In this document: in pieces, positions 42,779-51,634 of the stretch
Numbering within the stretch: position 1 is the first letter of the stretch
Layout of the letters: every line of letters starts with the position of its first letter
Assembly (NCBI GenBank): GCA_964372115.1
Contig: CAYJPN010000006.1
Location: 1-64,000 of the forward strand
Origin: CG2-30-36-16 sp964372115
GTDB lineage: Bacteria; Bacteroidota; Ignavibacteria; Ignavibacteriales; Ignavibacteriaceae
Direction: 5' to 3'
Length of the DNA: 64,000 nucleotides
The notes under the pieces: generated by a model
The model's database searches: none
Seen by the model: only the letters and a program-made list of their open reading frames with translations
Told to the model about the DNA's origin: nothing
Made by a program: the position numbers and the translations under genes

Positions 42779-44887
42779 ATGAAGAATAATTTATTCGCAA
42801 CCGCTGTTAGCATTTCACGCAGTCAAAAAGTTTTAAGCAGTTTGTGTGCAACAACTGTTATTATATTGATAGTGTTATTATTTGCTCCAATTTGCCATTC
42901 ACAAAACTTGTTAAATGCTCCTCAAAAAATAGTAATAGATAGGAGCCATAACCGATTGTTGGTGTCGAATTATTATTCGGGAGATTTAATCGAAATCAAT
43001 AGTTCAGGAATTCTAGATACATTTGTTTTAGCGGCTGACTTTGTGGATGGAATGGAAATAGTGGGTGATACTGTTTATGGATCCGGAAGTCATAAAAACA
43101 TTAGAGCATACGATTTAAATACAAAAGCATTGGTTATGGATATTATAATGCCCTCACCAAATCCAGTGGATGAATATTTATCCAGCATTACGTCCGATTC
43201 TGCCGGGCATCTTTTTATCTCCTGCCCGGAACTAAATACAATTTACAAGATGCGGATTAGCGACACGACTTATTGGGTATTCGCGAAGGATAATGGTCTT
43301 AACAGACCGAATGGTATGTTATTGGAGAAAGAAAAAAATAGATTGGTTGTTATTGATGACTCTCCCAATTCCATAATTCATGCAATCAGCCTTGCAGATT
43401 CAACCGTTTCAACATTGATGACAACATCTTTTAACAGTCCCGATGGAATTGTCAGAGACAGATTTGGTTCATATTATGTGGGGGGTTATTATTTACCCGG
43501 AATTTATAAAATCGATTCATCGTTTAGTTCACCTCCCCGCCTGTTTTATCCCGGGAGCCATTTTGTTTATCCTACTTATGATGAACCAGATCATTCTTTA
43601 TTGGTAACATTATTCGAAGACAATTTGTGGGAAAGAATTCCTTTACAAGTATTCGATTTTGTTTCCGATTACCAGACCGGGCATGCACCTCTAACGGTAC
43701 AATTTAGTCAAATATTCGAGACATTGCAGCCTGTAACATCTTGGAGCTGGGATTTTGAAAATGACGGTATATTTGATTCCAATCTACCAAATCCGGCGCA
43801 TGAATACTCTCAGCCAGGTACATACACGGTTCGATTAAAGGCGACAATTGATACGGCAACATATGATATTGTTAAAGAGGATTTTATTAACGTTTTTAAC
43901 GGGATGAGTGCGGTTAAATTTGACGGTGATGAAAGTTATGTTTATTTCCCTGCCATTCCATCTTTTAACCTTGTAGACAATTTTACAGTGGAAATGGTTA
44001 TAAAACCTGATACGTGGGGCGATCAGCTTTATGGAGGAACTCTTTTTGACAAATCAGCTATCAGACTTTTTATAATTGGTCATAGCTTCGGTCCTACGGG
44101 TGATTATTCTTTGGTCGCTGATCTAAAACTTCAGGATGGAACTCAAGTAAAACTATCAGCTCCTAATAACACAATTAATTTGAACATATGGCAGCATATT
44201 GCGGTATCTTATAATGCTTCTCTAAATCAATTTAAAATGTATGTTAATGGTGTTGAACGTACCGTAAATGTTGTTGGCTCAAATCAACTGGCGGGTGCAC
44301 TGCTTGATAACCACTATGATAAAATTTATATAGGAAACAATCCCGATTTATCTCGCGGTTACAATGGTTCGTTTGATGAGTTTAGATTGTGGAGTAGTGT
44401 CCGCAACGGGGCTGACATTTTAGATAATATGGACAATAGCCTGGCTGGAAACGAAACCGGACTGATAGGTTATTGGCAAATGGATGAAGGGAAGGGAACA
44501 GAACTTGTTGATAAAACAGCTACCGGAAACTATGGACAAATTGTCTCCGCAGTGTTTACTAATGGAGTGGATCTAAGTACGTTAAGTGAAATAAACGAAA
44601 ATGATGACAGCAATAAATTACCGAAGGAATTTTGTTTAAAACAAAATTATCCTAATCCATTCAATCCTTCTACAACTATTGAATATCAACTTGAATCGCA
44701 GTCTTATGTAAAAATAATTATTACAAATATTCTGGGTGAGACGGTATCAATACTTGAAGAAGGATTAAAGAACGCAGGAAATCATAAGTGCATATTTAAT
44801 GTCCCTAATCTTTCCAGTGGTATTTACTACTATCAGTTAGTTGCAGGGAATTACAGAGAAACGAAGAAAATGATTTTGCTTAGATGA
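42779..44887 (+). CDS. Secreted beta-propeller, PKD and LamG protein with type IX sorting domain
   Basis: A 702-residue multi-domain exported protein. A signal region (hydrophobic to about 40, ending C-H-S-Q) precedes an SMP-30/NHL-like propeller (about 45-300), a PKD domain (about 300-370, W-S-W-D-F-E-N-D-G and T-Y-T-V-R-L), a LamG/concanavalin-like domain (about 375-610, W-Q-H-I-A-V-S-Y) and a type IX sorting domain (N-Y-P-N-P-F-N-P-S, end K-M-I-L-L-R). It is probably a surface carbohydrate- or matrix-binding protein. The promoter region has LytTR-like repeats, so a local LytTR regulator may switch it on. Confidence 0.88.
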   Translation: MKNNLFATAVSISRSQKVLSSLCATTVIILIVLLFAPICHSQNLLNAPQKIVIDRSHNRLLVSNYYSGDLIEINSSGILDTFVLAADFVDGMEIVGDTVYGSGSHKNIRAYDLNTKALVMDIIMPSPNPVDEYLSSITSDSAGHLFISCPELNTIYKMRISDTTYWVFAKDNGLNRPNGMLLEKEKNRLVVIDDSPNSIIHAISLADSTVSTLMTTSFNSPDGIVRDRFGSYYVGGYYLPGIYKIDSSFSSPPRLFYPGSHFVYPTYDEPDHSLLVTLFEDNLWERIPLQVFDFVSDYQTGHAPLTVQFSQIFETLQPVTSWSWDFENDGIFDSNLPNPAHEYSQPGTYTVRLKATIDTATYDIVKEDFINVFNGMSAVKFDGDESYVYFPAIPSFNLVDNFTVEMVIKPDTWGDQLYGGTLFDKSAIRLFIIGHSFGPTGDYSLVADLKLQDGTQVKLSAPNNTINLNIWQHIAVSYNASLNQFKMYVNGVERTVNVVGSNQLAGALLDNHYDKIYIGNNPDLSRGYNGSFDEFRLWSSVRNGADILDNMDNSLAGNETGLIGYWQMDEGKGTELVDKTATGNYGQIVSAVFTNGVDLSTLSEINENDDSNKLPKEFCLKQNYPNPFNPSTTIEYQLESQSYVKIIITNILGETVSILEEGLKNAGNHKCIFNVPNLSSGIYYYQLVAGNYRETKKMILLR

Positions 44888-44969
44888 TGTTTATATTCTG
44901 TTAACACGCAGAAGTTTTTAATCATTGCATATAAAATTCACGTACTCTAATAAAAACCTATAGGTAGCT

Positions 44970-46256
44970 ATGTCTTTACAAAAAGCAGTCAATACGCTAA
45001 TACTTCTTTTATGCATTTTAGCTCTCGGCTCTTGCAAAAAAGAATCTTCAGTTGAAGCGATACAAACATCTTTGGTTGTAACAACAACGGATGTTTCTGG
45101 TATTAGTCAAACGGCAGCAATTTCAGGTGGGATCATCGATTCCGATAGTAAAGAGTTAATTACAGAGCGAGGCGTATGTTGGAGTGCAAACTCGATTCCA
45201 ACAATTGCAGATTGTAAAACTTCGGATAGTACAGGACCCGGAAGTTTTACAAGTCATCTTACAGGGTTGGTTGAAAACACAATTTATAATGTTCGGGCTT
45301 ATGCAGCCAATAGTAAGGAAGTTGCATACGGTAATACATTATCCTTTACCACGAAGCACGATACTTTAGGGATAATTGCATATAAAATTGAAGAAAAAGA
45401 TCTCTTTCCCGAAGGGATTGCCTATGACCCAATTACGAAGCAATTGTTTTTAAGTAGTATAAGAAAAGATAAAATTCTTGCGGTTGATCAATTAGGAAAT
45501 CAAACAGATTTTATTTTACCTAAACAAGATGGTATGCTTCATAGTTTAGGATTAAAAGTCGATGCTGCGCGAAGACGGCTTTGGGCAGTTTCGAATAGTG
45601 ACTGGACTTCAAATGTAATCTCTGCAGTGCATATCTACGACATTGACTCAAAAATGTTGATTAAGAGCTTTTTTACGGGAAGAAAAAATGGTTTGGTATT
45701 TAATGACCTAGTTCTGACTATTACCGGTGGTGCATTTATTTCGGCAGTTGAGAACAGTAGCATTTATCAAATACCTTCCGATTTAAGTAAAGTTGAGTTA
45801 TTCGTAAATTCTAATTCTTTATTAGTCGGAGTAAATGGTTTAGCCCTCAGTCCGGATGACACTTTTTTATTTGCGGCATCTTTGACTAAGGGAATTATAC
45901 GAATTGATTTAAATAGCAAAACAATGAAACAAGTAACAAATAATTCATCAATAAAAGCTAACGGAATTGACGGGCTTATGCTTTATAAAAATAGTTTGAT
46001 TGGTATAGCGAATGGCGAAGCCGATTTAACCAAACATTATATTGCGAGATACCAGTTAAACGAAGATGGGAGTGAAATTATTTCTGCATCTATGATAGAT
46101 GAGCATAATCCATTGTTTGCCACACCAACAACGGGCTTTATTACCGGAGATGAATTTTATTGTTTGGCTGCTACTTATTTGCATTTTTTTAGACTTGGAG
46201 GGGGCATAGATCCGAGGGTTAAAAATCCGATTGTGTTAAAATACTATCTCAACTAG
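44970..46256 (+). CDS. Lipoprotein with fibronectin-like and SMP-30-type propeller domains
   Basis: A 428-residue lipoprotein with lipobox L-A-L-G-S-C (C22). A fibronectin-like domain (about 35-130, with R-G-V-C-W and N-V-R-A-Y-A) is followed by a propeller (about 140-425) similar to gluconolactonase/SMP-30 proteins (F-P-E-G-I-A-Y-D-P). No metal-binding set can be confirmed by eye. It has the same orientation as the upstream T9SS propeller gene, 82 bases away. Confidence 0.8.
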   Translation: MSLQKAVNTLILLLCILALGSCKKESSVEAIQTSLVVTTTDVSGISQTAAISGGIIDSDSKELITERGVCWSANSIPTIADCKTSDSTGPGSFTSHLTGLVENTIYNVRAYAANSKEVAYGNTLSFTTKHDTLGIIAYKIEEKDLFPEGIAYDPITKQLFLSSIRKDKILAVDQLGNQTDFILPKQDGMLHSLGLKVDAARRRLWAVSNSDWTSNVISAVHIYDIDSKMLIKSFFTGRKNGLVFNDLVLTITGGAFISAVENSSIYQIPSDLSKVELFVNSNSLLVGVNGLALSPDDTFLFAASLTKGIIRIDLNSKTMKQVTNNSSIKANGIDGLMLYKNSLIGIANGEADLTKHYIARYQLNEDGSEIISASMIDEHNPLFATPTTGFITGDEFYCLAATYLHFFRLGGGIDPRVKNPIVLKYYLN

Positions 46257-46361
46257 CATGATACCAGAGAGCAAATCTTTATCGAATTAGTTTAATAGTA
46301 AAACTATTTTGAACAAATAATTTTTCAATATTTCTCTTGAAGGTAAGTGATTTTGTTTTGT

Positions 46362-46391
46362 GCGGTTCGGGTTTCAATCTCTGCAGTTTAT
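46362..46391 (+). promoter_or_regulatory. LytTR-like direct repeats upstream of the LytS-type kinase
   Basis: GCGGTTCGG (46362-46370) and GCAGTTTAT (46383-46391) start 21 bases apart. Both fit the pattern G-C-[AG]-G-T-T-N-[AG]-[TG] and match the half-site at 42583. The site lies about 80 bases before the kinase start, suitable for autoregulation by the LytTR regulator of the operon. Confidence 0.5.
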
Positions 46392-46473
46392 CAAATAACT
46401 CTTGTTTGGAGAATGGAAAGTATTCATTTTTACATGTAATTTTATTGAAAATTAATTTTGGTACAAGAAATTT

Positions 46474-47529
46474 ATGCTATTAGAAAAGAAAAAATTGTTA
46501 ATGGTTCTACTCTCGTGGGAAATTGCCGGCGTCGTTGTCGCGCTTATTATGTCAATCCCCAAGCCCTCATTTCATACTTTTTTCGATCAGATTTACATTT
46601 GTCTTACATTTACTAATAGTACGGCAATCTTTAGCGCCATTCTTCTTTTTTCATATCGAAAATTAGTCATGAACCGTAAGGTAAGTATATTTGTGTTAAT
46701 TCCGGTTATGGTAATAAGCGTTACTGCAATCCTTGCTATTTCGTTGAAACTTGCTGTTTTTTGCGGCTCCTATTTCTGCGGATTAGATATATACGAAGTT
46801 AAACTCTGGCATCTCTTCATTATCAGCATCAACATAATAATGATTACGTCATTCTCTGTAATTTGTATTTTATATTTTCTTCATTTAAAAATATCTTCAA
46901 ATCTCGAAACGAAACTTAAAGAAAATGAACACCTTAAAAGATTACAGATCGAATCAAAACTTTCCATACTCCAATCAAAAGTTAACCCCCACTTTTTATT
47001 TAACACACTTAATACAATGATGGGGATGGTAAGGAATCAGCCTGAAAAAGTTGAAAAAATTATTTTTAATTTGTCCGATATTTACCGAAAAGTTTTATCA
47101 CTTCCCGATAATGCATTGATAAAACTTGAGGAAGAATTACAATTAATTAATGAATATCTTGAAATAGAAAAAACCAGGATGGGTGACAGATTAGACTATG
47201 AAATTAATGTCGATAAATCCCTAATCAGTAGCCAATTCCCGCCGTTGATTTTGCAAATATTAGTAGAGAACTCAATTATACACGGGTTATCGCCCAAAAA
47301 AGAGGGGGGGAAAATTGGAGTCTCTATTAATGCTGATGGTAGTTTCATTTCGATTGAAGTAAAAGATGACGGTATAGGAATCAAATCAAATTACAGAGGT
47401 TCTGGTTTTGGTATTTACAGTATTGAGCAGAGACTTAAATTGATTTATTCCGGTAAAGCTGTTTTTGAAATTCTTCCCTGTGAAACCGGTGGAACAATAG
47501 TAACATTAAAATTACCTTATGAAAATTAG
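46474..47529 (+). CDS. LytS-type membrane sensor histidine kinase (1)
   Basis: A 351-residue kinase with four helices (about 8-28, 45-62, 72-94 and 112-138), the His-kinase phosphoacceptor H173 in N-P-H-F-L-F-N-T-L-N, and an HATPase with D-D-G-I-G-I and G-S-G-F-G-I. It has no GAF or large periplasmic domain. Its last codons overlap the LytTR regulator start by 11 bases, so the two proteins form a pair. LytTR-like repeats lie upstream. Confidence 0.92.
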   Translation: MLLEKKKLLMVLLSWEIAGVVVALIMSIPKPSFHTFFDQIYICLTFTNSTAIFSAILLFSYRKLVMNRKVSIFVLIPVMVISVTAILAISLKLAVFCGSYFCGLDIYEVKLWHLFIISINIIMITSFSVICILYFLHLKISSNLETKLKENEHLKRLQIESKLSILQSKVNPHFLFNTLNTMMGMVRNQPEKVEKIIFNLSDIYRKVLSLPDNALIKLEEELQLINEYLEIEKTRMGDRLDYEINVDKSLISSQFPPLILQILVENSIIHGLSPKKEGGKIGVSINADGSFISIEVKDDGIGIKSNYRGSGFGIYSIEQRLKLIYSGKAVFEILPCETGGTIVTLKLPYEN

Positions 47530-48265
47530 AACATTATTAGTTGAAGATGAGCATCCGGTTATGGAACGAATGAGAAATCTTCTTTCCAATTTCCCGGAAA
47601 TTGAAATCATCGGAGAAGCCGAGGATGGTATTACCGCTGTTGAATTAATTTCGACTCTTAAACCTGAACTTGTATTCCTTGATATTCGTTTACCGGAATT
47701 ATCCGGATTTCAAGTTCTGGAAAAAGTAACCTACCTTCCTAAGATCATTTTTGTTACTGCATATGATGAGTACGCAATAAAAGCTTTTGAGGAAAATGCA
47801 GTCGACTATCTTCTTAAACCAACATCCATTGAGAGAGTTAAAAAAGCTATCGACAAAGTAAAATTGATGACTGACAAACTTGAACCTCAATTTGTTTTAA
47901 TGTTAAAAAATATGATTGACAGAGGAAGGTATCCGGAACATTTTTCAGTAAAAGTAAAAGACGAGATACTCCTGATTCAGGCAGAGTCGGTCTATTGGTT
48001 CCATTCGTCGGATAAATATGTTTTTTTACAAACTTACGATCATGAATACTTTCTTGATTTTACATTAAAAAAGTTGGAAGAGATTCTTGACCCGGATAAA
48101 TTTTTAAGAATTCATAAAAGTGTAATTGCTGCCGCAGCACATATAAATAAAATTAAGAAATCATTCACCGGCAAATATTCCGCAGTGATGAACGATAACA
48201 AAAAAACATCTCTTGAAATTGGCAGAACATACTTGCCCGTGATAAAAGAGAAATATCATTTCTGA
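47519..48265 (+). CDS. LytTR-family response regulator (1)
   Basis: A 248-residue regulator. The receiver has D55 in F-L-D-I-R-L-P-E-L-S-G. The LytTR DNA-binding domain is at about 145-248 (V-Y-W-F-H-S-S-D-K-Y-V, F-L-R-I-H-K-S). LytTR proteins bind two direct repeats two helical turns apart; such repeats lie at 46362-46391 and 42583-42612. It is co-transcribed with the kinase and with a DsrE-like gene 17 bases downstream. Confidence 0.93.
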   Translation: MKIRTLLVEDEHPVMERMRNLLSNFPEIEIIGEAEDGITAVELISTLKPELVFLDIRLPELSGFQVLEKVTYLPKIIFVTAYDEYAIKAFEENAVDYLLKPTSIERVKKAIDKVKLMTDKLEPQFVLMLKNMIDRGRYPEHFSVKVKDEILLIQAESVYWFHSSDKYVFLQTYDHEYFLDFTLKKLEEILDPDKFLRIHKSVIAAAAHINKIKKSFTGKYSAVMNDNKKTSLEIGRTYLPVIKEKYHF

Positions 48266-48281
48266 AATTAATGAGGATAAA

Positions 48282-48716
48282 ATGAAAACAAAAATCGGCA
48301 TCATCTTATTATTAGTGTTATCAGCACGCTTATTTAACAGCGCAATCTTTGCTCAAGAAGCAACCGGGTCAAATTCGGAGGAACTGGTAATCCTTTGGAC
48401 AAGCGGCGACAAAGAAGTTGCAGAAAACATGGTTTTTATGTTTACACAAAATGCGCCCAAGTATGGATGGTGGGAAGCCGGGAAAATCACATTACTTATC
48501 TGGGGACCATCAGCTAATTTGCTTGCGAATGATGAAGCGCTTCAAAAACGAATTGAAGAAATGAAAGCTGTGGGAATTAAAATAGAAGCTTGTAAAGCAT
48601 GCGCAGACAAATATCAGGTTTCGGAAAAACTAGCACAGCTTGGCATTGATGTAAAATATATGGGCGAGGGACTTGCAAATTATATTAAAGAAGGAAGAAA
48701 GATTCTCTCAATCTAA
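48282..48716 (+). CDS. Exported DsrE-family protein
   Basis: A 144-residue protein with a signal peptide ending A-I-F-A-Q-E and a DsrE/DsrF-like domain (about 35-142). Conserved features include the L-V-I-L-W-T-S-G-D start of the fold and a C-x-x-C pair (E-A-C-K-A-C-A-D) in the position where sulfur-carrier members keep a cysteine. Most DsrE proteins are cytoplasmic sulfur relays, so the signal peptide points to an extracytoplasmic role. It is the third gene of the LytS/LytTR unit. Confidence 0.8.
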   Translation: MKTKIGIILLLVLSARLFNSAIFAQEATGSNSEELVILWTSGDKEVAENMVFMFTQNAPKYGWWEAGKITLLIWGPSANLLANDEALQKRIEEMKAVGIKIEACKACADKYQVSEKLAQLGIDVKYMGEGLANYIKEGRKILSI

Positions 48717-48825
48717 ATCCTCTGCAGCAAAGATCACTCATGGCAATAAGTTAGCTATTGAGAAGCCTGAACAAATACCTTTTCTTTAATGGAGTATCTT
48801 CCAGTTAAAAAAATGTTGAAAAAAT

Positions 48826-49668
48826 ATGATAAAACTATTTTTTATTGTAGTCGCAATTCTTTTTCACATGTCTGTCATTTATTGTCAAAAAGATTTGATC
48901 GACCCCTCAGAAATTAAATTTTCAATCCTTTATGATAACGTGCCTTTGAATGATTCATTTATCGGAGACCAAGGATTCTCATGCCTAATTGAGATCGAAG
49001 AAAAATCTTATTTATTCGATGCAGGAAATAGCAAAGATATTCTAAAAAAAAATTCAGAAAAACTTGATATCGATTGTTCAAAGATAGAGTTCATTTATGT
49101 TTCACATCTTCACACAGACCATATTTGTGGTTTGTCTGGCATTATAGATAAATGTAATAAACCGCTTCTAATTCTTCCATCTGAATATCCCAAAACACAA
49201 ACTTCCAAAGCAAAAGGTTATGTTGAAAACACACTTGAGGATGCTGATAAGATTGTTTCAAATACTTTAAAAATTGAGGAGCCCACAAAAATTGGAGATC
49301 ATTTTTATTCTACAGGTGTAATGGAAGAACAAACATATGAACAAGCTTTAGTGATAAATACATCGAAAGGACTTATCATTTTAGTGGGATGTTCTCATCC
49401 GGGCATTGTGGAAATTGTTAAACATGCAAAAGCACAGTTAAAAAAAGAGGTTTATTTTGTGATGGGAGGATTTCACCTTGAAGGGGAAAAGTATCCGGAT
49501 AAAATTAAAGGTATTGCCGAGCAGTTAAAAGGTTTAACAAAATATATTGCTGCCGGCCATTGCAACGATGAAAAGGCACAAGGAATTTATAAAAGTACAT
49601 TTGGTAATAAGTTCATTGATATCAAAGCAGGTCTTTCATTTAAGATTTCGGATTTTGATAAAAATTAA
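48826..49668 (+). CDS. Secreted metallo-beta-lactamase-fold hydrolase
   Basis: A 280-residue exported protein. The zinc motif is H94-x-H96-x-D98-H99 (S-H-L-H-T-D-H-I-C-G). The region G-C-S-H-P-G-I-V and the final A-A-G-H-C-N are further ligand segments. This arrangement is close to the beta-ribofuranosylaminobenzene phosphate synthase-like MBL group rather than to drug-hydrolysing enzymes. The substrate is unknown. The ribosome site is weak. It lies between the DsrE-like gene and a PD40 protein, all in the same direction. Confidence 0.85.
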   Translation: MIKLFFIVVAILFHMSVIYCQKDLIDPSEIKFSILYDNVPLNDSFIGDQGFSCLIEIEEKSYLFDAGNSKDILKKNSEKLDIDCSKIEFIYVSHLHTDHICGLSGIIDKCNKPLLILPSEYPKTQTSKAKGYVENTLEDADKIVSNTLKIEEPTKIGDHFYSTGVMEEQTYEQALVINTSKGLIILVGCSHPGIVEIVKHAKAQLKKEVYFVMGGFHLEGEKYPDKIKGIAEQLKGLTKYIAAGHCNDEKAQGIYKSTFGNKFIDIKAGLSFKISDFDKN

Positions 49669-49694
49669 AATGCAAAGTCCATACAAGGTATAAA

Positions 49695-50687
49695 ATGAAA
49701 AATATTTTATTGATTATGACAACAATCCTTTTTCAATTATCAATTTCTAATTGCCAGACCGAACAAAAAGAATTTCCTGTATTAAAAGGATCTTACTTTG
49801 GTCAAAAACCTCCTGGCACTACTCCCGAAATTTTTATGCCGAAAGTATTTAATATGTATAAATATCTACATGGTAAACTTCTCTTTTCCCCTAATGGTAA
49901 GGAGGTCTTCTGGGTTATTACAACTTCAGACAATGGCGTTGATATATTTGAAAGATTATTTATAAAACAAAAAAACGATGGAACCTGGGCACCTCCTGTT
50001 GAATCTTTTTTTTCGCTAAGATATAAAGAAAATGGTCCAACATATTCGGCTAATGGAGATAGGTTGTATTACCAATCAAGAGCAAATTTAAGTAATGATG
50101 GCGGGAGCAAGGATATTGACATTTGGTTTAGAGAAAGAGTTGGCGATGGTTGGGGCGACCCTTATAATATTGGATTCCCTGTGAATACCTCGGAGGATGA
50201 ATCGCAGCCTTGGATAGCTTCGGATGGTTCCATTTATTTTTGCCGTGATAATAAAAACAAGGTGCCGGGTGTTTCCGGAGGATCAGATATATTTTATTCA
50301 AAATACGTTGATGGAAAATATTCCGAACCGGTTTGTTTGGGATCAGAAATTAACTCAGAATATGCCGATACCGAACCAACTATGGCTCCAGATAATAGTT
50401 GTCTTGTTTTTATGTCAAATCGTCCGGGTGGATTTTCCAGGATGATGAATCTCTATGTTAGTTTTAGAATGCCAAACGGCGAATGGACAAGTGCCAGATG
50501 TATAAGCCACGAACTTAAAATTGAAAACATCTGGTTTCCTACTTTAAGTTATGATGGAAAATATCTTTTCTTCTGTGGAGGATATCCTGTTCCAAATGGC
50601 GGCTATTCAAATAGTAATTACTATTGGGTTTCAACAAAAATGATAGATGAATTAAATCCTTACAAAAAAAAAAAACAAAATGAATAA
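49695..50687 (+). CDS. Exported PD40 (TolB-like) beta-propeller protein (1)
   Basis: A 330-residue protein with a signal peptide ending I-S-N-C-Q, where C20 could also be lipidated. Residues 50-320 contain WD40/PD40-like blades (L-L-F-S-P-N-G-K-E-V, F-M-S-N-R-P-G-G-F-S, L-S-Y-D-G-K-Y-L-F-F). It resembles the propellers at 57312 and 58663 but has no sorting domain. Its function is probably binding or scaffold. Confidence 0.8.
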   Translation: MKNILLIMTTILFQLSISNCQTEQKEFPVLKGSYFGQKPPGTTPEIFMPKVFNMYKYLHGKLLFSPNGKEVFWVITTSDNGVDIFERLFIKQKNDGTWAPPVESFFSLRYKENGPTYSANGDRLYYQSRANLSNDGGSKDIDIWFRERVGDGWGDPYNIGFPVNTSEDESQPWIASDGSIYFCRDNKNKVPGVSGGSDIFYSKYVDGKYSEPVCLGSEINSEYADTEPTMAPDNSCLVFMSNRPGGFSRMMNLYVSFRMPNGEWTSARCISHELKIENIWFPTLSYDGKYLFFCGGYPVPNGGYSNSNYYWVSTKMIDELNPYKKKKQNE

Positions 50688-50843
50688 TCAACCTTGCTCC
50701 TCGTTGTTCATTTTTTATGCCGCCATGATTGTAAATAATTACACATCATTTAATTATATGTAATCCCGAATGGAAAATTTAGACTAAATGATTTTAAATA
50801 ATTGACATTCCAAAATATTTTCAATTTAATCAAAAAGGAAACC

Positions 50844-51581
50844 ATGATTAAGATAAATTTTACTTTGCTGACTTTAATTACTTTTTTATGTCTAACCCAA
50901 ATTAATGGTGGTGATAGTGTTAACAAGAATGAAAAGAAATTTCCTCTATTCACAATGATTAATCACGTGGAGTTTTATGATAGTACTGCAAACAATCCGC
51001 TTGCCGGATGTTCGTTTTTATTGGAAACAGAAAAAGGAATTTTTGCTGTTACGTGCAAACATGCGCTGTGGGTTGCAAAATCAAAAGAAATGAAGGGCGT
51101 ACATTTTGAAGGAACACTAAAAGAGTGGAGAATGCAAAGAAAGGATGATTCAACAAAATTTGTAATTACAGATAAACTGTTGAACGAAGATAGAAACGAA
51201 TTGATTGGAGAAAGTAATGTTAATGCTGACTACCTGGTGTTCAGCATTAAAGAAAATAAAAGTGATGTTACTCCGGTAAGACTAAGAGAAACTGAATTAA
51301 AGCAGGGTGAACCCGTTTATATTGTCGGCTGGAGTTTTGCGGATAAAACCGGACCCCAAAGAATTTACAATGCAAAATATTATAAAAATATAGAGAGCCA
51401 TATATTAATTGAGCATGGGGATGATAGTAATCTTGCCGGTACCAGCGGCGGTCCGGTTGTAGATTCTGACGGAAATCTTGTAGGAATTGTTTCAAATTAT
51501 ACCTTTGATGAAGAAACTCAAAAATGGTACGGGTCACCTTGCAGCACTGAGTATTTAAAAAAAATAATTGATCAACAATAG
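50844..51581 (+). CDS. Secreted trypsin-like serine protease
   Basis: I start this at the ATG at 50844 (AAAGGAAACC upstream, then a signal peptide M-I-K-I-N-F-T-L); the upstream start at 50802 would add 14 residues. 245 residues. A chymotrypsin-fold protease with the serine motif G-T-S-G-G-P-V near residue 200 and a D-Y-L-V-F-S-I strand for the aspartate. The histidine motif reads T-C-K-H-A rather than T-A-A-H-C, so the His is kept but its neighbours differ. It may be a stress or envelope protease, or an inactive relative if the His loop does not fold well. Confidence 0.75.
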   Translation: MIKINFTLLTLITFLCLTQINGGDSVNKNEKKFPLFTMINHVEFYDSTANNPLAGCSFLLETEKGIFAVTCKHALWVAKSKEMKGVHFEGTLKEWRMQRKDDSTKFVITDKLLNEDRNELIGESNVNADYLVFSIKENKSDVTPVRLRETELKQGEPVYIVGWSFADKTGPQRIYNAKYYKNIESHILIEHGDDSNLAGTSGGPVVDSDGNLVGIVSNYTFDEETQKWYGSPCSTEYLKKIIDQQ

Positions 51582-51634
51582 ACAAATTGTTAAACGATAA
51601 AATGCTTTATTCTGAAATTAACATAGGAACTAAA

